A DNA stretch of 64,000 nt from Paratinospora sagittata. Taxonomy: Eukaryota; Streptophyta; Magnoliopsida; Ranunculales; Menispermaceae. The stretch spans positions 33,926,741 through 33,990,740 of the forward strand of contig CM069593.1 in NCBI GenBank assembly GCA_035771175.1, written 5' to 3'. Shown here in pieces: positions 51,435-63,319 of this stretch. How positions within the stretch are numbered: position 1 is the stretch's first letter; every line of letters begins with the position of its first letter. Both the position numbers and the translations under genes were made by a program. The notes beneath the pieces were generated by a model. That model made no database searches and was not told the DNA's origin. It worked only from the letters and a program-made list of their open reading frames with translations.

Positions 51435-52623
51435 GTGTGTAGGGTAACCTCTCGATCAATCTCAGCACTAAAACTCTGAAAATTGCAAAGTCTTAAAAAT
51501 CACTTCGATATAGTGTTTCGTTTTGAAAAAAATGTTTTTCGAAAGGTTTTAATCATAATTTCAATGAGTGTTGAATTATTTTAAAGTTTATAATCTTATC
51601 TCAATATGTTTTGAGTCAACGGAATGGTTCCTTAGATTTTTAAAATAAGGCTGTCCACAAATTTGCCAAAATTTTCTATAAGGCACTAACGCACTATTGG
51701 TGTTGATAGCACGCTGATAGGGTTCTATAATAAAACATTTGTTTTCCTGAAAAAATTGTCTGTAGCGCGCTATCCCATTTGATAACTCGCTATAAAGCTG
51801 TTGCCGTGATCTTTCCATTTTTAGTAAAATGGGCAATAGCGCGCCATAGGCCTTGATAACACGCTATCGGAAAGTCAAAAACTCGAGCTCTAGGGTTTGT
51901 GTACATAGACCTGCTATAGCCTGCTATCTGTCAATAGAGAACATGATACACAACCCTAAAGCACGCAATCCACGTCTGAGACAAAAATCTGATATTTCTA
52001 ACGAGAAAAATGTGGGCACTTCTGCCTGCTCCATTTTTCTATTCCTTACACAGTTTTCTAGGTTATCTTAATTGAAATAATCTCTACTAACACCTTGATG
52101 ATTCCCGTTGTCTAGCACGCCCAAAACAACTTTAGATTAATCAACTTTTTCAATTCAAATCATTCTGTACTCTCTTGCTCTTTAACCTGCAACTGCTAAT
52201 TTTATAAAGCCCTCATTCTCTAATTTTCAAAGAGAGAACACACGATTTTTGCAAGTTAGACTGAGCTTTCCAAAGAGGGTTTAAATAGAAGAAGGTCGTG
52301 ATTCTTGCATTTGCCCAAACAATCTTCGAACTGAATCAAAATTGCAAACTGTCTTGAAGATAACCTCATTATTTCGCAAGTTCTTCATTTTATCCCTTTT
52401 GTGCTGAGATTTCCATAGGCTATCTATTGTTTTAAACTGTAAGTATATGAAGTGTTCTCGGTAAGAAAACACATCAAACAAGAACACATCACCTGTATTT
52501 TTTTTTTCTACGAGCTACAACTAATCATCAACAACACATCAAACAATAGCTATCGAAGTCTACAATGATCAAGCTCGAAGAACGAAGACATATATCATGT
52601 CTAATGCATTGGTTTGATCTTTG
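51435..52623 (+). repeat. Satellite unit 44 (1,189 bp), hybrid at subfamily boundary
   Basis: The first ~90-145 bp are unit-42-like (CTTAAAAATC, GTGTTTCGTTTTG). From ATTATTTTAAAG (about 51577) onward all markers of the right-hand subfamily appear (GAGTCAACGG, ACTAACGCAC, GTTTTCCTG, TATCCCATTTG, CCCGTTGTC). Confidence 0.95.
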
Positions 52624-53811
52624 GTGCGTAGGGTAACCTCTCGATCAATCTCAGCACTAAAACTCTGAAAATTGCAAAGTCTTCAAAACCACATCGATAT
52701 AGTATTTCATTTTGAAAAAAAATGTTTTTGGAAAGGTTTTAATCATAATTTCAATGGGTGTTGAATTATTTTAAAGTTTATAATCTTATCTCAATATGTT
52801 TTGAGTCAACGGAATGGTTCCGAAGATTTTTAAAATAAGGCTTTCCACAAATTTGCCAAAATTTTCTATAAGGCACTAACGCACTATTGGTGTTGATAGC
52901 ACGCTGATAGGGTTCTATAATAAAACATTTGTTTTCCTGAAAAAATTGTCTGTAGCGCGCTATCCCATTTGATAACTCGCTATAAAGCTGTTGCCGTGAT
53001 CTTTCCATTTTTAGTAAAATGGGCAATAGCGCGCCATAGGCCTTGATAACACGCTATCGGAAAGTCAAAAACTCGAGCTCTAGGGTTTGTGTACATAGAC
53101 CTGCTATAGCCTGCTATCTGTCAATAGAGAACATGATACACAACCCAAAAGCACGCAATCCACGTCTGAGACAAAAATCTGATATTTCTAACGAGAAAAA
53201 TGTGGGCACTTCTGCCTGCTCCATTTTTCTATTCCTTACACAGTTTTCTAGGTTATCTTAATTGAAATAATCTCTACTAACACCTTGATGATTCCCGTTG
53301 TCTAGCACGCCCAAAACAACTTTAGATTAATCAACTTTTTGAATTCAAATCATTCTGTACACTCTTGCTCTTTAACCTGCAACTGCTAATTTTATAAAGC
53401 CCTCATTCTCTGATTTTCAAAGAGAGAACACACGATTTTTGCAAGTTAGACTGAGCTTTCCAAAGAGTGTTTAAATAGAAGAAGGTCGTGATTCTTGCAT
53501 TTGCCCAAACAATCTTCGAAATGAATCAAAATTGCAAACTGTCTTGAAGATAACCTCATTATTTCGCAAGTTCTTCATTTTATACCTTTTGTGCTGAGAT
53601 TTCCAGAGGCTATCTATTGTTTAAAACTGTAAGTATATGAAGTGTTCTCGGTAAGAAAACACATCAAACAAGAACACATCACCTGTATTTTTTTTCTAAG
53701 AGCTACAACTAATCATCAACAACACATCAAACAATGGCTATCGAAGTCTACAAAGATCAAGCTCGAAGAACGAAGACATATATCATGTCTAATGCATTGG
53801 TTTGATCTTTG
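52624..53811 (+). repeat. Satellite unit 45 (1,188 bp), right-hand subfamily
   Basis: First unit with GTGCGTAGGG. Private changes AATGGGTGTTG and GGTTCCGAAG. The 3' end has GTTTAAAACTG and CAATGGCTATCG. Confidence 0.95.
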
Positions 53812-54999
53812 GTGCGTAGGGTAACCTCTCGATCAATCTCAGCACTAAAACTCTGAAAATTGCAAAGTCTTCAAAACCACATCGATATAGTATTTCTTTT
53901 TGAAAAAAAATGTTTTTGGAAAGGTTTTAATCATAATTTCAATGAGTGTTGAATTATTTTAAAGTTTATAATCATATCTCAATAAGTTTTGAGTCAACGG
54001 AATGGTTCCTTAGATTTTTAAAATAAGGCTTTCCACAAATTTGCCAAAATTTTCTATAAGGCACTAACGCACTATTGGTGTTGATAGCACGCTGATAGGG
54101 TTCTATAATAAAACATTTGTTTTCCTGAAAAAATTGTCTGTAGCGCGCTATCCCATTTGATAACTCGCTATAAAGCTGTTGCCGTGATCTTTCCATTTTT
54201 AGTAAAATGGGCAATAGCGCGCCATAGGCCTTGATAACACGCTATCGGAAAGTCAAAAACTCGAGCTCTAGGGTTTGTGTACATAGACCTGCTATAGCCT
54301 GCTATCTGTCAATAGAGAACATGATACACAACCCTAAAGCACGCAATCCACGTCTGAGACAAAAATCTGATATTTCTAACGAGAAAAATGTGGGCACTTC
54401 TGCCTGCTCCATTTTTCTATTCCTTACACAGTTTTCTAGGTTATCTTAATTGAAATAATCTCTACTAACACCTTGATGATTCCCGTTGTCTAGCACGCCC
54501 AAAACAACTTTAGATTAATCAACTTTTTGAATTCAAATCATTCTGTACTCTCTTGCTCTTTAACCTGCAACTGCTAATTTTATAAAGCCCTCATTCTCTG
54601 ATTTTCAAAGAGGGAACACACGATTTTTGCAAGTTAGACTGAGCTTTCCAAAGAGTGTTTAAATAGAAGAAGGTCGTGATTCTTGCATTTGCCCAAACAA
54701 TCTTCGAAATGATTCAAAATTGCAAACTGTCTTGAAGATAACCTCATTATTTCGCAAGTTCTTCATTTTATACCTTTTGTGCTGAGATTTGCAGAGGCTA
54801 TCTATTGTTTAAAACTGTAAGTATATGAAGTGTTCTCGGTAAGAAAACACATCAAACAAGAACACATCACCTGTATTTTTTTTCTAAGAGCTACAACTAA
54901 TCATCAACAACACATCAAACAATGGCTATCGAAGTCTACAAAGATCAAGCTCGAAGAACGAAGACATATATCATGTCTAATGCATTGGTTTGATCTTTG
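53812..54999 (+). repeat. Satellite unit 46 (1,188 bp), right-hand subfamily
   Basis: Private TCAATAAGTTTTG. GAGGGAACAC, GATTTGCAGAGG and CAATGGCTATCG are shared with units 48 and 50. Confidence 0.95.
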
Positions 55000-56189
55000 G
55001 TGCGTAGGGTAACCTCTCGATCAATCTCAGCACTAAAACTCTGAAAATTGCACAGTCTTCAAAACCACATCGATACAGTATTTCTTTTTGAAAAAAAATG
55101 TTTTTCGAAAGGTTTTAATCATAATTTCAATAAGTGTTGAATTATTTTAAAGTTTATAATCTTATCTCAATATGTTTTGAGTCAACGGAATGGTTCCTTA
55201 GATTTTTAAAATAAGGCTTTCCACAGATTTGCCAAAATTTTCTATAAGGCACTAACGCACTATTGGTGTTGATAGCACGCTGATAGGGTTCTATAATAAA
55301 ACATTTGTTTTCCTGAAAAAATTGTCTGTAGCGCGCTATCCCATTTGATAACTCGCTATAAAGCTGTTGCCGTGATCTTTCCATTTTTAGTAAAATGGGC
55401 AATAGCGCGCCATAGGCCTTGATAACACGCTATCGGAAAGTCAAAAACTCGAGCTCTAGGGTTTGTGTACATAGACCTGCTATAGCCTGCTATCTGTCAA
55501 TAGAGAACATGATACACAACCCAAAAGCACGCAATCCACGTCTGAGACAAAAATCTGATATTTCTAACGAGAAAAATGTGGGCACTTCTGCCTGCTCCAT
55601 TTTTCTATTCCTTACACAGTTTTCTAGGTTATCTTAATTGAAATAATCTCTACTAACACCTTGATGATTCCCGTTGTCTAGCACGCCCAAAACAACTTTA
55701 GATTAATCAACTTTTTGAATTCAAATCATTCTGTACTCTCTTGCTCTTTAACCGGCAACTGCTAATTTTATAAAGCCCTCATTCTCTGATTTTCAAAGAG
55801 AGAACACACGATTTTTGCAAGTTAGACTGAGCTTTCCAAAGAGGGTTTAAATAGAAGAAGGTCGTGATTCTTGCATTTGCCCAAACAATCTTCGAACTGA
55901 ATCAAAATTGCAAACTGTCTTGAAGATAACCTCATTATTTCGCAAGTTCTTCATTTTATCCCTTTTGTGCTGAGATTTCCATAGGCTATCTATTGTTTTA
56001 AACTGTAAGTATATTAAGTGTTCTCGGTAAGAAAACACATCAAACAAGAACACATCACCTGTATTTTTTTTTTCTACGAGCTACAACTAATCATCAACAA
56101 CACATCAAACAATAGCTATCGAAGTCTACAATGATCAAGCTCGAAGAACGAAGACATATATCATGTCTAATGCATTGGTTTGATCTTTG
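55000..56189 (+). repeat. Satellite unit 47 (1,190 bp), dimer member A
   Basis: GCACAGTC, GATACAGTA, AACCGGCAAC, AGAGGGTTT and TCTACGAGC are all repeated in unit 49. Confidence 0.95.
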
Positions 56190-57377
56190 GTGCGTAGGGT
56201 AACCTCTCGATCAATCTCAACACTAAAACTCTTAAAATTGCAAAGTCTTCAAAACTACATCGATATAGTATTTCTTTTTGAAAAAAAATGTTTTTGGAAA
56301 GGTTTTAATCATAATTTCAATGAGTGTTGAATTATTTTAAAGTTTATAATCTTATCTCAATATGTTTTGAGTCAACGGAATGGTTCCTTAGATTTTTAAA
56401 ATAAGGCTTTCCACAAATTTGCCAAAATTTTCTATAAGGCACTAACGCACTATTGGTGTTGATAGCACGCTGATAGGGTTCTATAATAAAACATTTGTTT
56501 TCCTGAAAAAATTGTCTGTAGCGCGCTATCCCATTTGATAACTCGCTATAAAGTTGTTGTCGTGATCTTTCCATTTTTAGTAAAATGGGCAATAGCGCGC
56601 CATAGGCCTTGATAACACGCTATCGGAAAGTCAAAAACTCGAGCTCTCGGGTTTGTGTACATAGACCTGCTATAGCCTGCTATCTGTCAATAGAGAACAT
56701 GATACACAACCCTAAAGCACGCAATCCACGTCTGAGACAAAAATCTGATATTTCTAACGAGAAAAATGTGGGCACTTCTGCCTGCTCCATTTTTCTATTC
56801 CTTACACAGTTTTCTAGGTTATCTTAATTGAAATAATCTCTACTAACACCTTGATGATTCCCGTTGTCTAGCACGCCCAAAACAACTTTAGATTAATCAA
56901 CTTTTTGAATTCAAATCATTCTGTACTCTCTTGCTCTTTAACCTGCAACTGCTAATTTTATAAAGCCCTCATTCTCTGATTTTCAAAGAGGGAACACACG
57001 ATTTTTGCAAGTTAGACTGAGCTTTCCAAAGAGTGTTTAAATAGAAGAAGGTCGTGATTCTTGCATTTGCCCAAACAATATTCGAAATGAATCAAAATTG
57101 CAAACTGTCTTGAAGATAACCTCATTATTTCGTAAGTTCTTCATTTTATACCTTTTGTGCTGAGATTTGCAGAGGCTATCTATTGTTTAAAACTGTAAGT
57201 ATATGAAGTGTTCTCGGTAAGAAAAAACATCAAACAAGAACACATCACCTGTATTTTTTTTCTAAGAGCTACAACTAATCATCAACAACACATCAAACAA
57301 TGGCTATCGAAGTCTACAAAGATCGAGCTCGAAGAACGAAGACATATATCATGTCTAATGCATTGGTTTGATCTTTG
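56190..57377 (+). repeat. Satellite unit 48 (1,188 bp), dimer member B
   Basis: CTCAACACTAAAACTCTTA, AACTACATCG, GTTGTTGTCG and CTCTCGGG are all repeated in unit 50. Confidence 0.95.
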
Positions 57378-58567
57378 GTGCGTAGGGTAACCTCTCGATC
57401 AATCTCAGCACTAAAACTCTGAAAATTGCACAGTCTTCAAAACCACATCGATACAGTATTTCTTTTTGAAAAAAAATGTTTTTCGAAAGGTTTTAATCAT
57501 AATTTCAATGAGTGTTGAATTATTTTAAAGTTTATAATCTTATCTCAATATGTTTTGAGTCAACGGAATGGTTCCTTAGATTTTTAAAATAAGGCTTTCC
57601 ACAGATTTGCCAAAATTTTCTATAAGGCACTAACGCACTATTGGTGTTGATAGCACGCTGATAGGGTTCTATAATAAAACATTTGTTTTCCTGAAAAAAT
57701 TGTCTGTAGCGCGCTATCCCATTTGATAACTCGCTATAAAGCTGTTGCCGTGATCTTTCCATTTTTAGTAAAATGGGCAATAGCGCGCCATAGGCCTTGA
57801 TAACACGCTATCGGAAAGTCAAAAACTCGAGCTCTAGGGTTTGTGTACATAGACCTGCTATAGCCTGCTATCTGTCAATAGAGAACATGATACACAACCC
57901 AAAAGCACGCAATCCACGTCTGAGACAAAAATCTGATATTTCTAACGAGAAAAATGTGGGCACTTCTGCCTGCTCCATTTTTCTATTCCTTACACAGTTT
58001 TCTAGGTTATCTTAATTGAAATAATCTCTACTAACACCTTGATGATTCCCGTTGTCTAGCACGCCCAAAACAACTTTAGATTAATCAACTTTTTGAATTC
58101 AAATCATTCTGTACTCTCTTGCTCTTTAACCGGCAACTGCTAATTTTATAAAGCCCTCATTCTCTGATTTTCAAAGAGAGAACACACGATTTTTGCAAGT
58201 TAGACTGAGCTTTCCAAAGAGGGTTTAAATAGAAGAAGGTCGTGATTCTTGCATTTGCCCAAACAATCTTCGAACTGAATCAAAATTGCAAACTGTCTTG
58301 AAGATAACCTCATTATTTCGCAAGTTCTTCATTTTATCCCTTTTGTGCTGAGATTTCTATAGGCTATCTATTGTTTTAAACTGTAAGTATATGAAGTGTT
58401 CTCGGTAAGAAAACACATCAAACAAGAACACATCACCTGTATTTTTTTTTTCTACGAGCTACAACTAATCATCAACAACACATCAAACAATAGCTATCGA
58501 AGTCTACAATGATCAAGCTCGAAGAACGAAGACATATATCATGTCTAATGCATTGGTTTGATCTTTG
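57378..58567 (+). repeat. Satellite unit 49 (1,190 bp), dimer member A
   Basis: Near copy of unit 47, exactly 2,378 bp downstream. Confidence 0.95.
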
Positions 58568-59755
58568 GTGCGTAGGGTAACCTCTCGATCAATCTCAACA
58601 CTAAAACTCTTAAAATTGCAAAGTCTTCAAAACTACATCGATATAGTATTTCTTTTTGAAAAAAAATGTTTTTGGAAAGGTTTTAATCATAATTTCAATG
58701 AGTGTTGAATTATTTTAAAGTTTATAATCTTATCTCAATATGTTTTGAGTCAACGGAATGGTTCCTTAGATTTTTAAAATAAGGCTTTCCACAAATTTGC
58801 CAAAATTTTCTATAAGGCACTAACGCACTATTGGTGTTGATAGCACGCTGATAGGGTTCTATAATAAAACATTTGTTTTCCTGAAAAAATTGTCTGTAGC
58901 GCGCTATCCCATTTGATAACTCGCTATAAAGTTGTTGTCGTGATCTTTCCATTTTTAGTAAAATGGGCAATAGCGCGCCATAGGCCTTGATAACACGCTA
59001 TCGGAAAGTCAAAAACTCGAGCTCTCGGGTTTGTGTACATAGACCTGCTATAGCCTGCTATCTGTCAATAGAGAACATGATACACAACCCTAAAGCACGC
59101 AATCCACGTCTGAGACAAAAATCTGATATTTCTAACGAGAAAAATGTGGGCACTTCAGCCTGCTCCATTTTTCTATTCCTTACACAGTTTTCTAGGTTAT
59201 CTTAATTGAAATAATCTCTACTAACACCTTGATGATTCCCGTTGTCTAGCACGCCCAAAACAACTTTAGATTAATCAACTTTTTGAATTCAAATCATTCT
59301 GTACTCTCTTGCTCTTTAACCTGCAACTGCTAATTTTATAAAGCCCTCATTCTCTGATTTTCAAAGAGGGAACACACGATTTTTGCAAGTTAGACTGAGC
59401 TTTCCAAAGAGTGTTTAAATAGAAGAAGGTCGTGATTCTTGCATTTGCCCAAACAATCTTCGAAATGATTCAAAATTGCAAACTGTCTTGAAGATAACCT
59501 CATTATTTCGCAAGTTCTTCATTTTATACCTTTTGTGCTGAGATTTGCAGAGGCTATCTATTGTTTAAAACTGTAAGTATATGAAGTGTTCTCGGTAAGA
59601 AAACACATCAAACAAGAACACATCACCTGTATTTTTTTTCTAAGAGCTACAACTAATCATCAACAACACATCAAACAATGGCTATCGAAGTCTACAAAGA
59701 TCAAGCTCGAAGAACGAAGACATATATCATGTCTAATGCATTGGTTTGATCTTTG
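58568..59755 (+). repeat. Satellite unit 50 (1,188 bp), dimer member B
   Basis: Near copy of unit 48, 2,378 bp downstream; it closes the second dimer. Confidence 0.95.
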
Positions 59756-60943
59756 GTGCGTAGGGTAACCTCTCGATCAATCTCAGCACTAAAACTCTGA
59801 AAATTGCACAGTCTTCAAAACCACATCGATACAGTATTTCTTTTTGAAAAAAAATGTTTTTCGAAAGGTTTTAATCATAATTTCAATGAGTGTTGAATTA
59901 TTTTAAAGTTTATAATCTTATCTCAATATGTTTTGAGTCAACGGAATGGTTCCTTAGATTTTTAAAATAAGGCTTTCCACAGATTTGCCAAAATTTTCTA
60001 TAAGGCACTAACGCACTATTGGTGTTGATAGCACGCTGATAGGGTTCTATAATAAAACATTTGTTTTCCTGAAAAAATTGTCTGTAGCGCGCTATCCCAT
60101 TTGATAACTCGCTATAAAGCTGTTGCCGTGATCTTTCCATTTTTAGTAAAATGGGCAATAGCGCGCCATAGGCCTTGATAACACGCTATCGGAAAGTCAA
60201 AAACTCGAGCTCTAGGGTTTGTGTACATAGACCTGCTATAGCCTGCTATCTGTCAATAGAGAACATGATACACAACCCAAAAGCACGCAATCCACGTCTG
60301 AGACAAAAATCTGATATTTCTAACGAGAAAAATGTGGGCACTTCTGCCTGCTCCATTTTTCTATTCCTTACACAGTTTTCTAGGTTATCTTAATTGAAAT
60401 AATCTCTACTAACACCTTGATGATTCCCGTTGTCTAGCACGCCCAAAACAACTTTAGATTAATCAACTTTTTGAATTCAAATCATTCTGTACTCTCTTGC
60501 TCTTTAACCGGCAACTGCTAATTTTATAAAGCCCTCATTCTCTGATTTTCAAAGAGAGAACACACGATTTTTGCAAGTTAGACTGAGCTTTCCAAAGAGG
60601 GTTTAAATAGAAGAAGGTCGTGATTCTTGCATTTGCCCAAACAATATTCGAACTGAATCAAAATTGCAAACTGTCTTGAAGATAACCTCATTATTTCGCA
60701 AGTTCTTCATTTTATCCCTTTTGTGCTGAGATTTCCATAGGCTATCTATTGTTTAAAACTGTAAGTATATGAAGTGTTCTCGGTAAGAAAACACATCAAA
60801 CAAGAACACATCACCTGTATTTTTTTTCTAAGAGCTACAACTAATCATCAACAACACATCAAACAATGGCTATCGAAGTCTACAAAGATCAAGCTCGAAG
60901 AACGAAGACATATATCATGTCTAATGCATTGGTTTGATCTTTG
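59756..60943 (+). repeat. Satellite unit 51 (1,188 bp), A/B recombinant
   Basis: A-type (unit 49) to ATTTCCATAGG (about 60730-60740), then B-type (GTTTAAAACTG, CTAAGAGC, CAATGGC) to the end. Units 52 and 53 have the same structure. Confidence 0.95.
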
Positions 60944-62131
60944 GTGCGTAGGGTAACCTCTCGATCAATCTCAGCACTAAAACTCTGAAAATTGCACAGT
61001 CTTCAAAACCACATCGATACAGTATTTCTTTTTGAAAAAAAATGTTTTTCGAAAGGTTTTAATCATAATTTCAATGAGTGTTGAATTATTTTAAAGTTTA
61101 TAATCTTATCTCAATATGTTTTGAGTCAACGGAATGGTTCCTTAGATTTTTAAAATAAGGCTTTCCACAGATTTGCCAAAATTTTCTATAAGGCACTAAC
61201 GCACTATTGGTGTTGATAGCACGCTGATAGGGTTCTATAATAAAACATTTGTTTTCCTGAAAAAATTGTCTGTAGCGCGCTATCCCATTTGATAACTCGC
61301 TATAAAGCTGTTGCCGTGATCTTTCCATTTTTAGTAAAATGGGCAATAGCGCGCCATAGGCCTTGATAACACGCTATCGGAAAGTCAAAAACTCGAGCTC
61401 TAGGGTTTGTGTACATAGACCTGCTATAGCCTGCTATCTGTCAATAGAGAACATGATACACAACCCAAAAGCACGCAATCCACGTCTGAGACAAAAATCT
61501 GATATTTCTAACGAGAAAAATGTGGGCACTTCTGCCTGCTCCATTTTTCTATTCCTTACACAGTTTTCTAGGTTATCTTAATTGAAATAATCTCTACTAA
61601 CACCTTGATGATTCCCGTTGTCTAGCACGCCCAAAACAACTTTAGATTAATCAACTTTTTGAATTCAAATCATTCTGTACTCTCTTGCTCTTTAACCGGC
61701 AACTGCTAATTTTATAAAGCCCTCATTCTCTGATTTTCAAAGAGAGAACACACGATTTTTGCAAGTTAGACTGAGCTTTCCAAAGAGGGTTTAAATAGAA
61801 GAAGGTCGTGATTCTTGCATTTGCCCAAACAATATTCGAACTGAATCAAAATTGCAAACTGTCTTGAAGATAACCTCATTATTTCGCAAGTTCTTCATTT
61901 TATCCCTTTTGTGCTGAGATTTCCATAGGCTATCTATTGTTTAAAACTGTAAGTATATGAAGTGTTCTCGGTAAGAAAACACATCAAACAAGAACACATC
62001 ACCTGTATTTTTTTTCTAAGAGCTACAACTAATCATCAACAACACATCAAACAATGGCTATCGAAGTCTACAAAGATCAAGCTCGAAGAACGAAGACATA
62101 TATCATGTCTAATGCATTGGTTTGATCTTTG
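60944..62131 (+). repeat. Satellite unit 52 (1,188 bp), A/B recombinant
   Basis: I saw no differences from unit 51 in a visual comparison. Confidence 0.95.
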
Positions 62132-63319
62132 GTGCGTAGGGTAACCTCTCGATCAATCTCAGCACTAAAACTCTGAAAATTGCACAGTCTTCAAAACCAC
62201 ATCGATACAGTATTTCTTTTTGAAAAAAAATGTTTTTCGAAAGGTTTTAATCATAATTTCAATGAGTGTTGAATTATTTTAAAGTTTATAATCTTATCTC
62301 AATATGTTTTGAGTCAACGGAATGGTTCCTTAGATTTTTAAAATAAGGCTTTCCACAGATTTGCCAAAATTTTCTATAAGGCACTAACGCACTATTGGTG
62401 TTGATAGCACGCTGATAGGGTTCTATAATAAAACATTTGTTTTCCTGAAAAAATTGTCTGTAGCGCGCTATCCCATTTGATAACTCGCTATAAAGCTGTT
62501 GCCGTGATCTTTCCATTTTTAGTAAAATGGGCAATAGCGCGCCATAGGCCTTGATAACACGCTATCGGAAAGTCAAAAACTCGAGCTCTAGGGTTTGTGT
62601 ACATAGACCTGCTATAGCCTGCTATCTGTCAATAGAGAACATGATACACAACCCAAAAGCACGCAATCCACGTCTGAGACAAAAATCTGATATTTCTAAC
62701 GAGAAAAATGTGGGCACTTCTGCCTGCTCCATTTTTCTATTCCTTACACAGTTTTCTAGGTTATCTTAATTGAAATAATCTCTACTAACACCTTGATGAT
62801 TCCCGTTGTCTAGCACGCCCAAAACAACTTTAGATTAATCAACTTTTTGAATTCAAATCATTCTGTACTCTCTTGCTCTTTAACCGGCAACTGCTAATTT
62901 TATAAAGCCCTCATTCTCTGATTTTCAAAGAGAGAACACACGATTTTTGCAAGTTAGACTGAGCTTTCCAAAGAGGGTTTAAATAGAAGAAGGTCGTGAT
63001 TCTTGCATTTGCCCAAACAATATTCGAACTGAATCAAAATTGCAAACTGTCTTGAAGATAACCTCATTATTTCGCAAGTTCTTCATTTTATCCCTTTTGT
63101 GCTGAGATTTCCATAGGCTATCTATTGTTTAAAACTGTAAGTATATGAAGTGTTCTCGGTAAGAAAACACATCAAACAAGAACACATCACCTGTATTTTT
63201 TTTCTAAGAGCTACAACTAATCATCAACAACACATCAAACAATGGCTATCGAAGTCTACAAAGATCAAGCTCGAAGAACGAAGACATATATCATGTCTAA
63301 TGCATTGGTTTGATCTTTG
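62132..63319 (+). repeat. Satellite unit 53 (1,188 bp), A/B recombinant
   Basis: Third apparently identical copy of the unit 51 type. Confidence 0.95.

Noticed and set aside
51588..51836. Minus-strand 82-codon frame in right-hand units
   Set aside because: It starts at TTG (an internal ATG would give about 75 codons), shows no known motif, and runs across the palindrome cluster. It is likely a chance frame fixed by recent amplification.
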